The notes: generated by a model from the sequence alone, not told the origin. A DNA stretch of 64,000 nt from Pyricularia pennisetigena (GCF_004337985.1 NC_043742.1:2652176-2716175); one strand, 5' to 3'; shown: positions 1 through 11,504, counted from the first letter of the stretch. Translations and numbers: made by a program.

Positions 1-1729
1 GCAAATAACTGCGTCTTGAAATAAATACGAGGATTAAATAAAATTGCCCTCATATAATTTTTGGTAAAGGGGGTAGCAGTAGCACAAATCATGAGTAAAC
101 TGTAAAAGTTGTTTAACATAAATTTTGACCTCGAGTTGATGTCGAAAGGGTATAGATGGTTAGCAGAAGAGATTCATTTCTATGTAACTCTTTTATCGAT
201 TAAGAATGTAAAAAGTACTCTTCCACAATTTGATTCAGAAATATCGAGTCTCGATCTTCACCCCATAATCATGGGCACCTTGCCTTCTACACTTCCATAC
301 TTCCACGTGGCACCTCAAACGGTTCTTTTATCTCGATTTTAACCTGCCTTCCCAGACACACTTTCGCATTTACAATTATCTCCTTTGGTTTCTTATCTCT
401 TATTTCTTTCTAGCAAAAACTGCATTTTTTTTTTTTTTAAATCTAATCCAACGAACAGGTCTCGCACAATGACTTTGCTTCTATCTTGGCCATCGCAACC
501 TTTCTCCCATTCTCACTCAGCCCTCGCCCAGTGCTGCGGCCGGGTGCAAGACTTCAGGCGAATTGCGGAGGAAGGAAGTAGATTAGGATCTACTATGCGA
601 ACCACAATTTATAAGCCCACCCGAAGGGATTCACTTTCTTATGTACTCATTATTTTCCCTACAACCCCCCCGCTCAAAGTGAAACAAGGAATTGACGACT
701 CGAACGACATACGTATGTTTAGTTACTAACTACAGAAACTGTAACCATGGCTAACGTATCTGGATTTATAACAAACTATTTGATAGGGAGATATCGTGTT
801 TCCAACTGGTTACTGGGGCGTCATAAATGAAACAAACTGGTCGGTGCGGATTCTAGAGTATTAAAAGAGAAAAGGCAGAGCAGAGGTCCGAATGCCATCG
901 AGTATATATACGCTACAGCTAAGCCGAAAACGGACCCTGCCAAAACATCGCCGACGGCACCTGGCAATCCAACGCGGAAAAACTAATTAAAGCACCCGTG
1001 CGAAGCGGGACGGCTGCGCGGCAGGCCACATAGCCTACTTTGAAGCAATGCATGGCATTCATGGCTTTCCCACCGCAGTGATTTGAATTTTAGTAGGCGC
1101 TGTGCAGGCCTCTACCGTAGCGCATAGGGCCTGGGGTTGCGTAGACACGCAGAAAGGGATTTCATGGAATAAGAAGGGCGGTTGGCGGGATTTTGTCGAC
1201 GCTGTGGCGCTGGAGAAATAGCTACCCAGTGGGCTAGGAAAGAGTGGTAGTCTCCCTGAGAGACGCTGTGTTACGGGGACAGCCTACCAGGTCTTGATAG
1301 AGAAGATGGTTGCTCTAGGGGGGCCGCTGGTCGTAAAGACGTCTTCACCAAATGGATTAGAAAATGGAAGATGAGATAGACACATATCAACGGCACTCCA
1401 CGCAAATTGAATTATATGCGGCATATGCCATGTTGTGCATTAACCCCTGAATGTTAAATTATGGGCAGCGTTGGACGGCTTGAATCAAAAAAAGCCTCAA
1501 AGACCACCACTTTGCGCGCATGGCTTGCCGGATAAAAACGTGGTGTTCTACGTTGTAAACACTGACCGGAAACAGCGGCATTGCACTTCGACCAAAGCAC
1601 GTGTCACACGTCAAAGAGACAGAGTTGACGAGAAGTAGAAAAGTCCCAGTTGACCACAAATGTAAAAGGACGAACGCCCTGCTCCAGTATCGTACTAGTA
1701 CAATAGAAAAGAAAACAAAAGCCAAAGTG
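1..1729. other. intergenic, no gene recognised
   Basis: No reading frame here has a convincing protein family, start or splice pattern. The first 450 bases are AT-rich and include a T-run at about 427-438. The region abuts the 3' end of the minus-strand gene at 1730. Confidence 0.5.
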
Positions 1730-2906
1730 CTACGCTCCACTCCCCGTGATTAAAACGGCACTCTCTACATCGGTCCTGTCCGGCCCCTTGGCGTCGACCT
1801 TGTACTTGGGATAGCAGTAGCTGCTCCCTTCACCCTGCGTGCCGCCAAACATCCACGTGACTCCTTCGCATAAGCCCTGCCCGCTGCTCGGGTATATGTT
1901 CAGCTGCGCGCAGAGGGCGAGGCAGTCCTCCATCGTCGCGGTGGGAAAGCGGCCGAGGTCGTTGTCCTTGTAGTCGACGCCGCAGGTCCGGGTGAAGGTC
2001 AGGTTGGTGCCCGGGACGGTGTAGCGCTTGTCGCCGCTGCGAGGGCAGTCGGCGCGCGTGGTACCGTACTGGGAGCGCGCGGCCGGTGGCGTGGTGGTGT
2101 CAAAGCAGATTTTGGGGTTGCGGCCGTCGGAGGGATTGCTGGGGGCATTGGTGGTGGTGGTGTTGTTTGTTCTATGCAGGAAAACAGAAAAAAAAAAAAA
2201 AAANNNNNNNNNNNNNNNNNNNNNNNNNNNNNNNNNNNNNNNNNNNNNNNNNNNNNNNNNNNNNNNNNNNNNNNNNNNNNNNNNNNNNNNNNNNNNNNNN
2301 NNNNNNNNNNNNNNNNNNNNNNNNNNNNNNNNNNNNNNNNNNNNNNNNNNNNNNNNNGCCGGCTTCTTGTACTGGCTGATTTACGCTTCCACCCTTTGTC
2401 GCGATGGCGTGATATGCCCCCAGGGCGACCAGACCAAGAACGAGAAGAACATTGCTCAGCGAGAGGTACAGGGTCGTGGGCCGCAAGCCCCATATCCTCT
2501 TCTCCTTTACGGGAATCAGACCGGCGGTGCTGTTCCAAGCCGTCTGGCTATTGGACGCAGGCCACGTGCTGGCGGCGACCGTGTACGGCGAGACGACGGC
2601 GATCTTCTCCTCCCCCGTGGAATTGACCTGGCTGCTGCTGACGTTTTGGCTTTGCGCCCACGACGGATGCAGCCCATGGCTTTCGTGCACCACCTCGATC
2701 CCACCCGGGTTTTGTTGGTAGGTCGGCATGCCTGGGCTGGCGACGGCGGCGGCGGCGGCAGCGGCTCCTGCGTCGGAACCGGAATGCGACGTCGCCACAG
2801 ATTCGGACCCAAGGTATGGGTTTGCCAACAGCGACTGCTTGGACTGGCCAATGGGAATAAAAGTCTTGTCTGCCGATGTGCCCTCACGCGGCCGTGTCTG
2901 GTCCAT
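1730..2906 (-). CDS. single-pass membrane protein with apple/PAN-like C-terminal domain, interrupted by assembly gap
   Basis: The N-terminal exon starts at the only in-frame ATG (2906) and runs to the gap at 2357. It gives a polar, Gly/Ala/Ser-rich stretch followed by one hydrophobic segment (about residues 149-170, LSLSNVLLVLGLVALGAYHA), which suggests a type II membrane protein. After the gap the frame resumes at 2171, directly behind a consensus acceptor (pyrimidine tract then CATAG at 2174-2172). It continues through a Thr/Asn/Pro linker into a Cys-rich region with ADCPRSG, TRTCGVDY, MEDCLALCAQLN, LCEGVTW and SYCYPKY, and stops at 1730. The spacing of these Cys resembles fungal PAN/apple-like domains thought to bind carbohydrate or protein at the surface. 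The second exon needs a phase-2 donor; the obvious GT near 2372 is phase 0, so the true donor or an extra exon probably lies in the gap. Function is unknown. Confidence 0.65.
2206..2357. other. assembly gap (152 N)
   Basis: The run of N starts immediately after a plus-strand A homopolymer at 2189-2205, which on the coding strand is the pyrimidine tract of an intron. The homopolymer is the likely reason the assembly broke here. Confidence 0.99.
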
Positions 2907-3410
2907 TGTCGGCGACGAGGAGAGACGCCGGGTGCGAACCTCTCGGAGTGAGAGATTATCAACCACAAGTACTAATTACTGTGTGGTCAAATTGTTGGGG
3001 CGGAGTGAGTTGATGTGTAAGGAGAACTCGGAAGGGAGCAGAGATGGAGAAATCAGCACAGGGAGATGAGGCCCGGCAAGCTAATCTCTGGCCAGACGCA
3101 CTACATATCCACATAACCCCCCGGAAAGCTGTGCCGCTGACATGCATGTCAGATCAAAGAAATTGTCGGAAGAGCAAGCGACAGGTAAGGCTAGCTGCCA
3201 AAGGACTTAATTTGGGTATGTGAGATTGACTCAGTTCTAGATAAAACATGATGCCTAATCGTACTGGAATTCATTGAAAGGTATGCAAATAGCCAATGAT
3301 AAATAAAAACTTTGTCTGACGACAGAGAAGCTCAAGCAATTGTGTTCATGGCTTCAATATGGAGTAAGAATACCTTAGCTCGGGATCAGCAGGCGCGAAT
3401 TGGAAAGGAG

Positions 3411-3465
<55 letters not shown>

Positions 3466-3719
3466 CGACAACCCCGCCACCAATTGATTCTAGGCAGCAG
3501 TTTAGGGATAACCCCCTGTCAGCACGAACCTGTCAACCCTGCCGACAGAACCGAGAACCGAGATGCAGGGTTTGAAGGCTGGATAGGATGGCTCGGATCA
3601 GCTTTCAGCTTCAAGGGCTTAATCGTCCAAAAGCTTATTATCCAGGTAGATTGATAAATCACCCACCCTCTTTCCAACTTGGAACCAACCCATCACATCC
3701 GAAGAAACATGTGCATCCT
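2907..3719. other. intergenic with long poly-A tract
   Basis: No gene is recognised. The main feature is an uninterrupted A54 tract at 3411-3464. The 5' ends of the two minus-strand neighbours do not face each other here; this holds the upstream region of the 2906 gene and the 3' side of the 3720 gene. Confidence 0.5.
3411..3464. repeat. poly-A homopolymer, 54 nt
   Basis: Fifty-four consecutive A residues. It is the longest of many A/T homopolymers in the window and is not attached to a recognisable retrotransposon. It could be a processed-RNA remnant, a slippage-expanded tract, or partly an assembly effect. Confidence 0.95.
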
Positions 3720-4694
3720 CTAGCCCGCATTGTTTCGCTTCCGCCTCCTCTGTATCTCCCAAATGGCGAGCGCCGACAGGACGGCCGTCACCGCCCAGCG
3801 CTCCCCGAGCAGCCCCGACTGTCCGGTGCCGATGAAGGCGAATTTGCCTTGCTTGGACCAGCTGAGGCGAGCGTCGGTCCAGGCGGCAACCACCTCGAGC
3901 CCGTCGCCGGCGGCGAACTGGCCCGGGTCGTAGCGCGCCCCGGCTGGCATGCCAGGAGGAGGGCCGCGCTCCAGGCGCACGAGTTTGTAGCCGTCAAAGT
4001 CGCCGTCCAGCGCCTCGATGGCGGCCCCGTATGAGTGCCGCCATTCAAACATCTCGGGGCGCATCTGCCCACCCAGCCCGACCTCGACGGTGAACACGTA
4101 CGACCTGCGGAACGACCCGGTGCTCTGGAGCTTGATCTCGGGCGAGCCGGACATGCCGGGCAGGGGCGGGACCGTCATGTCCACCGAGCTGCTGAAGGTG
4201 TGGAACTCGACGCTCGCCAGCATGGGGCACGACGCGTGAGGGCCGTTGTGCAGCACCAGGGGAGGGCTGCTAGACAGGCCCGTGTGGAGCTCGACGGCGT
4301 AGAGCGGCTCGTTCTGGTGCGCGCCTATCACGTAGCTGCGGCTCAGCGACCTGCCGCTGGAGTAGAGGGCGAACAAGGGCGGGAATTGGCGCGCCACGTT
4401 GCCCATGACCCCCGACGGCTGCGGCGGGCCTGCATAACGGCTGGCGTCGCCAAAGGGAGATGGCGGGGAGGGCCCCGGGGCCGATGGGTCATCATAAGGA
4501 GGTGCAAGGCTGGTGGGAGACGTAGGTGCGGGCGACTTGGTGGGTTTTCTGCCGTCGGTCGTCGGATCACCAACAGGACGCAGATCAGCCTGGGGGTTTG
4601 GGTTGGCTGCTTGGTGGGGATTGCTGGCGCCATCAGCTCGGGCCGTATAGGGTGGAGGTGGATCTTTGCGATGGTTGCGATGAAGCAGGCCCAT
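3720..4694 (-). CDS. tubby C-like / LURP-one-like fungal protein (tentative)
   Basis: Single exon, 324 aa from the ATG at 4694. The frame stays open further upstream, but that part is Pro/Tyr/Leu-rich and does not look coding, whereas MGLLHRNHRKDPPPPY is a plausible start. The first 100 residues are Pro/Ser-rich and disordered. The rest is a globular region with alternating hydrophobic strands (SYVIGAHQNEPLYAVEL, SVEFHTFSSSVDM, SYVFTVEVGLGG, YKLVRLER), a pattern like the beta-barrel of fungal LURP-one/tubby C-like proteins. A hydrophobic helix with a basic tail (AVLSALAIWEIQRRRKR) ends the protein. Cellular role is unknown and the fold assignment rests on pattern recognition alone. Confidence 0.65.
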   Translation of the reverse strand: MGLLHRNHRKDPPPPYTARADGASNPHQAANPNPQADLRPVGDPTTDGRKPTKSPAPTSPTSLAPPYDDPSAPGPSPPSPFGDASRYAGPPQPSGVMGNVARQFPPLFALYSSGRSLSRSYVIGAHQNEPLYAVELHTGLSSSPPLVLHNGPHASCPMLASVEFHTFSSSVDMTVPPLPGMSGSPEIKLQSTGSFRRSYVFTVEVGLGGQMRPEMFEWRHSYGAAIEALDGDFDGYKLVRLERGPPPGMPAGARYDPGQFAAGDGLEVVAAWTDARLSWSKQGKFAFIGTGQSGLLGERWAVTAVLSALAIWEIQRRRKRNNAG

Positions 4695-5659
4695 GGTGAT
4701 TGAATTTAATTTCTGTAGCTGGGAGATCCTTGGGATATAACTTAATATCAGTAATAAGATACTGACTTTTGCGAGTTGAAGCTCAGGCAAGTACCTGGAT
4801 AGGTAGGTAGGTATGTAAGGGTAATTAGGTTTGCTAGGATACGGGAGTGTCAAAAGTCGGTTCAATTTTAAGGTACCCAAGAAAATAGAAATGGGGCATA
4901 GAATTGTCATCTTTACCCAGGGTTTTGGGACAATCCACACTGCTTAAGTCTTCTTTCCAAATCGATTTCTATCGGTTCTCCTATGCCGATCAAGAAGGCG
5001 CGGCACTGCTCTTGTGATTTTTCGACGTCATCACACGCTATGTTTTCTACCAATGATCACCAACGTGCTGCGCCGTCGACTAACATACAAATGCGCAGCA
5101 AGGCATACACGCGCAATGACAATTTGCGAATTAATGCGCGACCGTCAATGTGACAACCAGTCGCTTGCTCTGTGAATTTACCCGAATTTTTATTCCCCGA
5201 TTCCCATCAAGTCAGTCCTCTCTCTTCACTCCGTTATGCAAGGGAATTTTTCCTCGTCGCTGAGCCCCAGTGTCAACATGTACTCCGCAAGTGGAAGCAC
5301 CAGATGCAGGCGAACAGCCTGAGTAAAAAAGTTCAGCTGCCATTACCCAAAGCATAACCATCACAAAACGCCAAAAAGAAAATCCCCTCCTTTGAGGACC
5401 TCTATCGTGACACTCGCAATGACTACCTCTCTTTCTCCGAGTTTCCTACTTCATCCTGAGTGGTCAAAAGAGCAAAGTGTAAGACATATTCCAACTCCCG
5501 TCTCATAGCCATTGCAAGAGGTATCACAGGTTCAGAAGTCTTGCTGCCGAAGCTTTGGACATTGAGATATACCCATGTATACGTTAGCCACAGCGCTCAT
5601 AGACAGTTGCAGGGAAGATCCATACCTTCTTTTAAGTCCATCGATGCAATGGCACAGAC
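4695..5659. other. intergenic, no gene recognised
   Basis: It is the upstream region of the 4694 gene. A short (GTAG)-like repeat (taggtaggtaggta) lies at about 4800-4814. No tRNA or credible coding sequence is visible. Confidence 0.45.
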
Positions 5660-5899
5660 TTAAGAGCTGAACTGTTGAGGAAGGTGATCGTTGCAGTACC
5701 GCTTTGTGGTGGGCGGGTTCGCATTCTGATCGACTACGGGAAGCGAAGCTGCGTCGCCCTGCATGTCCCCAGGCGTACCATCAGCATCATACCACTTGGT
5801 AATGTTCAGCTCCCAAATGACCTTGGAGCGACAGCCTGTGATGCAGCAGCGGACCGGACGAAGGCTGCTGATATGTCCAGTGGGAGCTTGATCTGCCAT
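5660..5899 (-). CDS. small hypothetical protein with Cys pairs
   Basis: ATG at 5899 gives 79 aa ending at 5660. Composition looks protein-like (WELNITKWYDADGTPGD), and there is a Cys cluster (VRCCITGCRSK) and a downstream CxxH (RYCNDHL) that together could bind zinc. There is no signal peptide or membrane segment. No family is recognised. It may be a real small protein, one exon of a larger gene, or chance; the balanced composition is the only support. Confidence 0.35.
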   Translation of the reverse strand: MADQAPTGHISSLRPVRCCITGCRSKVIWELNITKWYDADGTPGDMQGDAASLPVVDQNANPPTTKRYCNDHLPQQFSS

Positions 5900-6699
5900 G
5901 GTGGGTCAGGAATCTGCTAATGAAGCAGAAGCTACAGACTGTCAAGTATTGTAGTAAAGCACCTGGGAATGTCTCTGGTAAACCAATGGAGGGAGTGAAG
6001 ATTGCTAAAACCCGAGTTGTCTTGGTTTTGGAATACCTTGTTCCGACAAGAGAAACAGACTTTCATCCGGCGCCACGGAAGGGACCTTTTATCTATAGAC
6101 AACGACTGCTTGCTGGATGGAAGATGACAAGGAAATAAATCTTCAAGATCTAACTGGAGCGTATGACTGTTGTTGCAATATTGCAAGAAAACATCAAACG
6201 GCAAACGTAATTCTAACTGCAGCGGCGATATAATGATAGTTGCCCATGTTGGTGTCTATGATTCTTCTTTTTCGTTCGAGCAGCCACATAGCTAGGCTTT
6301 TCGGAGTTGATAGCATGCAGTTGGCCAAGATACCTTGCCTCGGTATTTGGCATGGAAAAGCTGTCCAAAGATTTTCGGCGGACAAGAACATGGTCATGGA
6401 TAAATAGCGATAGAAGGCATATAGTTATTGCACCGATGTGTGATGGAACAATACCCAGCTGCATATTCGACAGAAAAGTTTGATGGTGCATCCAGAACAG
6501 CTGGATACGATGGCAATCATAGTAGAGTTTAGCTTGAAAATGATGATCAGACAAGATGAAAGGACGATTGTTTGACACGAAGGCAACTCTGACTGGTAAT
6601 GATGCCTGGCTCGCATTCAATATTATGATTTCTGACGCTAACAACATATGCATTTGAGCTGGGCATATGTCTAGAAAGTCATCGGCAATCCATACATCG
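5900..6699. other. intergenic, no gene recognised
   Basis: This is downstream of the PHS1 gene on the minus strand. Reading frames are short and show no recognisable family. Confidence 0.45.
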
Positions 6700-7541
6700 T
6701 CATTGTTGCTTGCCCTGCGTCTTTGCAGTGACAGCATTTCTCTGCGCCATCTTGCGTCTCTGGGAGAACATGTGACCGAAAAGAACGTATGACGCTGACG
6801 GAAGTTCGGTTAATGATTGATAAGCAAACATTCTCTTGGTCAAAATATGCTACGGGACATACCAGGGATATAGAATGTGATGCCAACCCAGAGAAGGTAC
6901 TGATACATAGGGTTCCTAGCCCTGGATGGCTCGATGATCTTGTAGCACAGCCAGGCTTCCGACAATATCCCAGGCGGGTACAGAACAATGAACATGTTAT
7001 ACCTATATTCCGATTATATCGCATCAGTCATGAACAAAGCATATCAATCATTACCAGCAGTGGCCCTTCATGAGAGCTCAAGAGGACCCGGATACACTAA
7101 CCTCAACCAGACCAACCACCCAGGCACCTGACCAAAAACCCCATCCAGGGCAAAGTACGCAAAGCGCACCACATCAGCGACCGCCCAAGCAACGACCATG
7201 GATGTGTACGCCCAGTGGGCGGCCGCGACGTCCGGGTAGTTGCGGCAGATGGCCCAGACGAGGGTATTGCGGCCAGCGACCTGCACCGCCGTCGTGAGGG
7301 GCGAGGCCCGCACGAGGCCGACGAGGGCGTGCACCACCTCGAGTGCCGCCAGAGTCTCGGTCCATCGCACGGTCAGATGCAGGCGCTTCCAGACCGCGGC
7401 ATTGCCCGCAGAGAAGTAGGTCGTGATCGCCGTGACCAGGATGTAGGACCAGAGAAGCAAAGAGGTCGAGTTGTAAAGCAACAGGTATGGGTTTTGCCGT
7501 CTCTGCGGTCTGGGCCCAGAGGCCGGTGGGCTTTTGGCCAT
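6700..7541 (-). CDS. PHS1: very-long-chain (3R)-3-hydroxyacyl-CoA dehydratase (PHS1/HACD family)
   Basis: Three exons, 7541-7102, 7002-6863 and 6794-6700, joined by GTTAGT...TAG and GTATGT...CAG introns, give 224 aa. The enzyme removes water from 3-hydroxyacyl-CoA, the third step of the ER elongation cycle that makes very-long-chain fatty acids for sphingolipids. Family hallmarks are visible: LEVVHALVGLV with a following Q-V-x-x-R stretch, a MVVAWAVADVVRFAYFAL helix, and RYNMFIVLYPPGILSE, in which Tyr155 and Glu162 have the seven-residue spacing of the catalytic Tyr/Glu pair of yeast Phs1. Several hydrophobic helices fit the polytopic ER protein, and the basic Gln-rich tail (SQRRKMAQR) fits an ER C-terminus. 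Length matches the yeast family size. All three exons join in frame without correction. Confidence 0.93.
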
Positions 7542-8607
7542 GACAGCAAACGTGAATATCAATCGATAATCGCCAGAGCTAAGTGGGAAGGTGACGAGAA
7601 GCAATCAGGAGGCTTGCAGACATAAAAACAAAAAAAAATCTCACTATTATCTAAACTACCTCGGGCGAAAATTTTGACATTAGAGCCGATTGTCGCATCG
7701 CAAATTAGTGGAGTTTCGGCGTGGACTACACTAAAAGACACGGGGGCACTGCAAAGTTTCCCCTGCTCCTGCTCCTGCTCCTGCGCAGACAGAAACCAGA
7801 CATCCCAACAGGCAATAATCACAGACGATGATTGAGGCAGTGGTTGCAACCAGAATAAACATGCTCAAAAGAATCGAAAAGGAGAGTCTGTTGTTGTTGT
7901 TGTTTTTTTTTTTTTTTTCTCTGCATGATTCTGACCAGGTCAAATACGAGGACCTCGGAAACTGCGAGTTTTCTCCCTTGTCCGTATGGCATTCCAAAAT
8001 TGGCATGATGCGCTCCTATGGGTCTTTCGGCGGTCTAGCGGGCCGATTGCACGGGCTCTGCCAGGGGCAAGCTGCAGGACCAAAAAAGCATTCAAATGCC
8101 GCCTGCCTGATGCATTCGCAAAAGGACAGGGCCAAGGAAGGGTTACCACGTAATCTGAAATTGAAATCACACGGTACGCTTTGTTCACCCCCGCACGCTG
8201 CCAAAACTTTTGATACCCCTCATACCTCCAACAGATGGAGGCTTGAGAGGAGGCTTGAAAGGCTATATCAATTGAAGCTATGGGAAAATGCGGGCCGAAG
8301 CTTACGTTACATGGATACCCTGTGCTGAAATCCATTTCTTGCCCATGATTGCTATCAGAGATCGCCGAGACCGACCAAACTAATCAATGGTCCATTGATC
8401 GAAAAGCAATTGGACTCCGAGATGAGGGGAAGCTGCGAATGACATGTTCGGCATTGGACCCCGATGTTTATCGTGCTACAAGTCAAAATCTGGGAACATG
8501 ATGTGCGGGGAACGAATTCCATCAGTTCATCTGACGGTTGACAAAGGTTACTTTTATTTGAGAGGGACTGCACTTGGCAGGACGACACTCAAACAGCAAG
8601 CTGTTTA
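7542..8607. other. intergenic between divergent PHS1 and GH20 genes
   Basis: This region contains the upstream sequences of both divergent genes. It holds a GTT repeat merging into a T-run (about 7888-7918) and a short CTGCTC repeat (7763-7787). No coding sequence is recognised. Confidence 0.5.
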
Positions 8608-10947
8608 ATGTCAACGCCAGTGCCTACAATGTCACTCAGGTATCTTTTCACAGTATTGTTAGCGGCCATCGGTACCTCGTCCCTTGAGTTGTTGCCTCCG
8701 TTGCCACGAAGCGATAATGATTTGACCACGGCAGCGACCTGGGACTTGGCAAAAACCGCAAAGACAATCTTTGTTGATTCGTCATTTGCCAACGTATCCG
8801 ACACCGATGGTCTCACACTCATCCCACCGACGGCCTACGACTTTGCCTCGACTTTCCGCGATGATATCAGCATCCTGTTGTCGCAAAATTGGACCTTGGA
8901 ACGCGTGAATGGCCTTCCGAACCTCAACAACGCAAGCGGCATCTTTCTTGGCAAGTACAATGGCACTGCAAAATATGAGAACGGTTCTCCTACCACGGAA
9001 GGTTACGAATTGCGGGTGACATCGCCTTCTTCAGTCTTCATCGGTGGGAGTGGAGCACGGGGAATGTTCTGGGGGACCCGCACCCTCCTGCAGCTCATCA
9101 TGACGAACTCGCTCACTGGCGGTAGTGGTAGCTTGTCTGTTGGCTTCCGCACCACTGATGCACCCGCATATGCTACCCGTGGCTTCTTGCTTGACGCTGG
9201 ACGAAAATGGTATTCCCCGTCCTTCCTGAAGGAGCTCTGCAGCTATGCGAGTTTCTTCAAGATGAGCGAGTTTCACTATCACCTTTCGGACAATTACCCA
9301 CTCAACCGGGGGAAGAACGAGTCTTGGCAAGATGTGTATAGCCACTTCTCCTTGCTGCCAGAGAAGGATACCGAGTTGAAGGCCATCCTGCACGGACGAG
9401 AAAACGAGACCTTGAGCCGTGATGACTTTATGGATCTGCAGCAGCACTGTGCCAGCAGAGGTGTCACGGTCATGCCTGAGATCGAAGCTCCTGGCCACTG
9501 CCTGTACCTCACCAAGTGGAAACCTGAGTTGGCCCTCCCTAAAAAGGACCTGCTTAACCTTACGCACCCGGAAACGATACCAACCGTCAAGCGCATTTGG
9601 GCCGAGTTTCTCCCCTGGTTCCGGACCAAGGAGGTGCACATAGGTGCTGATGAATACGACCGCGATTTGGCCGATGACTATATCGATTTCGTCAACGAGA
9701 TGTCGCGCTGGGTGAACAAGACCTCCAACAAGCGGGTCAGGATCTGGGGAACAGACGAGCCTTCGGATAAGCTGACCATTGACCGCGACATTATCATCCA
9801 GCACTGGCAGTACGGCCAGTCAGATCCTATCCAGGTTCTCCAAGACGGCCACGATCTGATCAACTCGCAGGACTGGTGGGCATACACATCTATCAAGAAC
9901 GACCACGCACCAATCCTTCCAGCGCGCTACCCGCAGTTCTTCAACGAATCGCGCGTTCTCAACTTTGCCGACCAGGAAGGTTGGCAGTGGCAGCCAAGCG
10001 ACTTTAACCCCTTCAACAAGACGATGCAGGTCGATCCCGCCGCCAAGGGGCTCCGCGGTGCGATACTGGCGGCGTGGAACGACAACGGCCCGGACGCGTC
10101 GACCCAGCTCGAGGCGTACTATTCGATGCGCCGAGGCATCGCTCTGACCGGTGCGAGGGCCTGGAGCGGTAAGAGGGGCGTAGAGCTCAACCCTGATCTT
10201 GTATCCACGAGCGTGGATTTCTTTTCGCCGCTCGTGCCAGCGCAGAACTTGGACAGGACGGTGCGGGGAACGAACTTGACCTCCGTGCCGACGGGTAGCA
10301 GCAGCGCCAACCGCAACCCGGTGATTAGCTGGAAGGTCGGCGAGGAGTGGGTTACCGAGGGGAGCAAGGGGATGAACTACACCCTGACGCTGACCGCCGA
10401 CGGGCCCTTTTCGCTGAGCGGGCCTGACAACAGCCTCAGTCTAATTCAGTCTGAAAATGGGCATTCTTTAGTTTTTGAGGCCGACGGCTACGTGTATCCT
10501 TTGCGCTCTGTGTCTGCTAACGACGGGATGGAGTTGGATCCGGGTCATCCAGGTCGGATCTGGGTCAATGCCTCTTCAAACCACGAAGTCATTGACAGCA
10601 TTTCGACACCGGCCAACATCACGATTACAACGGACGTGTTGCACGGCAGTCTGGTCTGGATTAGCGGGCAATTCGTGGGGCGATTCGAGGTGTTTGTGTA
10701 CGGTGGGCGGAACACACAGTTTAGCTGGAGTCAAATGGCGTTTGTTGCGCCTTTGAGAAAGATGGACGGCGGGTTGACAAGTCTTGTGTTGGATGATGGG
10801 GTGAGCATGCCTGGAGGGGACAGAGGCAACGGGACATCGCAGCCGCCGCCGAGCAAAGGTACTGGTTCTACACTTGGTTGCTTGGGATCATGGTCAGTAA
10901 TTGTGGCAGCTTTGTTGACGCATGTCACTGCTGCAGCCTTCATGTAG
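8608..10947 (+). CDS. secreted GH20 beta-N-acetylhexosaminidase-like glycosidase, probably GPI-anchored
   Basis: Uninterrupted 779-aa frame. Translation may instead start at the second ATG (8629), which places the signal peptide (MSLRYLFTVLLAAIGTSS) at the very N-terminus. A GH20b-like N-terminal domain (about 50-170, with GYELRVTS and GARGMFWGTRTLLQL) precedes the TIM barrel (DAPAYATRGFLLDAGRKWY, MSEFHYHLSDNYP, VTVMPEIEAPGH, EVHIGADEYD). Asp348-Glu349 (numbered from 8608) is the catalytic pair of the substrate-assisted mechanism. Most GH20 enzymes have GGDE here; this one has GADE. A C-terminal beta-rich region, a Gly/Ser/Pro linker and a final hydrophobic stretch suggest GPI anchoring. There are numerous N-glycosylation sequons. 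It probably acts on terminal GlcNAc or GalNAc of chitin fragments or glycans at the cell wall; exact substrate is unknown. Confidence 0.92.
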   Translation: MSTPVPTMSLRYLFTVLLAAIGTSSLELLPPLPRSDNDLTTAATWDLAKTAKTIFVDSSFANVSDTDGLTLIPPTAYDFASTFRDDISILLSQNWTLERVNGLPNLNNASGIFLGKYNGTAKYENGSPTTEGYELRVTSPSSVFIGGSGARGMFWGTRTLLQLIMTNSLTGGSGSLSVGFRTTDAPAYATRGFLLDAGRKWYSPSFLKELCSYASFFKMSEFHYHLSDNYPLNRGKNESWQDVYSHFSLLPEKDTELKAILHGRENETLSRDDFMDLQQHCASRGVTVMPEIEAPGHCLYLTKWKPELALPKKDLLNLTHPETIPTVKRIWAEFLPWFRTKEVHIGADEYDRDLADDYIDFVNEMSRWVNKTSNKRVRIWGTDEPSDKLTIDRDIIIQHWQYGQSDPIQVLQDGHDLINSQDWWAYTSIKNDHAPILPARYPQFFNESRVLNFADQEGWQWQPSDFNPFNKTMQVDPAAKGLRGAILAAWNDNGPDASTQLEAYYSMRRGIALTGARAWSGKRGVELNPDLVSTSVDFFSPLVPAQNLDRTVRGTNLTSVPTGSSSANRNPVISWKVGEEWVTEGSKGMNYTLTLTADGPFSLSGPDNSLSLIQSENGHSLVFEADGYVYPLRSVSANDGMELDPGHPGRIWVNASSNHEVIDSISTPANITITTDVLHGSLVWISGQFVGRFEVFVYGGRNTQFSWSQMAFVAPLRKMDGGLTSLVLDDGVSMPGGDRGNGTSQPPPSKGTGSTLGCLGSWSVIVAALLTHVTAAAFM

Positions 10948-11504
10948 GTAATTTTGTGGGCCAAGAGCCAAGAGGACACAGTCACGTTTGTTTGGTTGAA
11001 ATTTTAATTAATTGAGGTGTCCCGAGGGCACCGAAGAAAATTGAAAATCTGACAAGCTTTGGAAATTAGGTTTTGTCTTTCCTTTAATTTAACACACTTC
11101 ATTCATACATCAAACTAGCAATAATAGCTCGTAATTCAAAATTCAAGAACATCAAACGCATACCTACTGCTTGCTGGCTGTTGGAAATAGGTGTTTACGC
11201 GGGGCGGATGGCTTTGGCATTGACGTCATTGTGAAGCGTTGGTTGGCAAGTGCCATTACATCAGCGCCTTGCGTCCATTGCCAAGGTTCTTCGAAGAAGC
11301 GGACAAACAGCGATGTGAAGTGCAATCGACTACTTTTTTTTCTTTTTTTTTTTTTTTTTTTTTTTTTCTTTCTTCTTCTTATGTTTCGTTTGAAATTTGT
11401 GAGCCGCATTGTTTGTTTTGTATTTTTTGCAGTTGCATCGGTTCTGATTTATCGTAATAGCAAATATAATTGGAATTTGTTTTTCTGTTCGTCCCAGGGC
11501 CACA
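10948..11504. other. intergenic with pyrimidine tract
   Basis: It contains the 3' side of the GH20 gene and the promoter side of the phosphate carrier. A T-rich tract at 11333-11367 lies about 140 bp before the carrier start codon, a common position for pyrimidine tracts in fungal promoters. Confidence 0.5.

Noticed and set aside
2028..2951. Frames reading straight through the N gap
   Set aside because: They exist only because N is translated as X; the real gene is on the minus strand with an intron across the gap.
3312..3654. Poly-Lys frames over the A54 tract
   Set aside because: These are translations of a homopolymer.
9031..9804. Long minus-strand open frame (257 codons) opposite the GH20 gene
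   Set aside because: It is antisense to a well-conserved enzyme and has no motif; GC-rich coding DNA often leaves open antisense frames.
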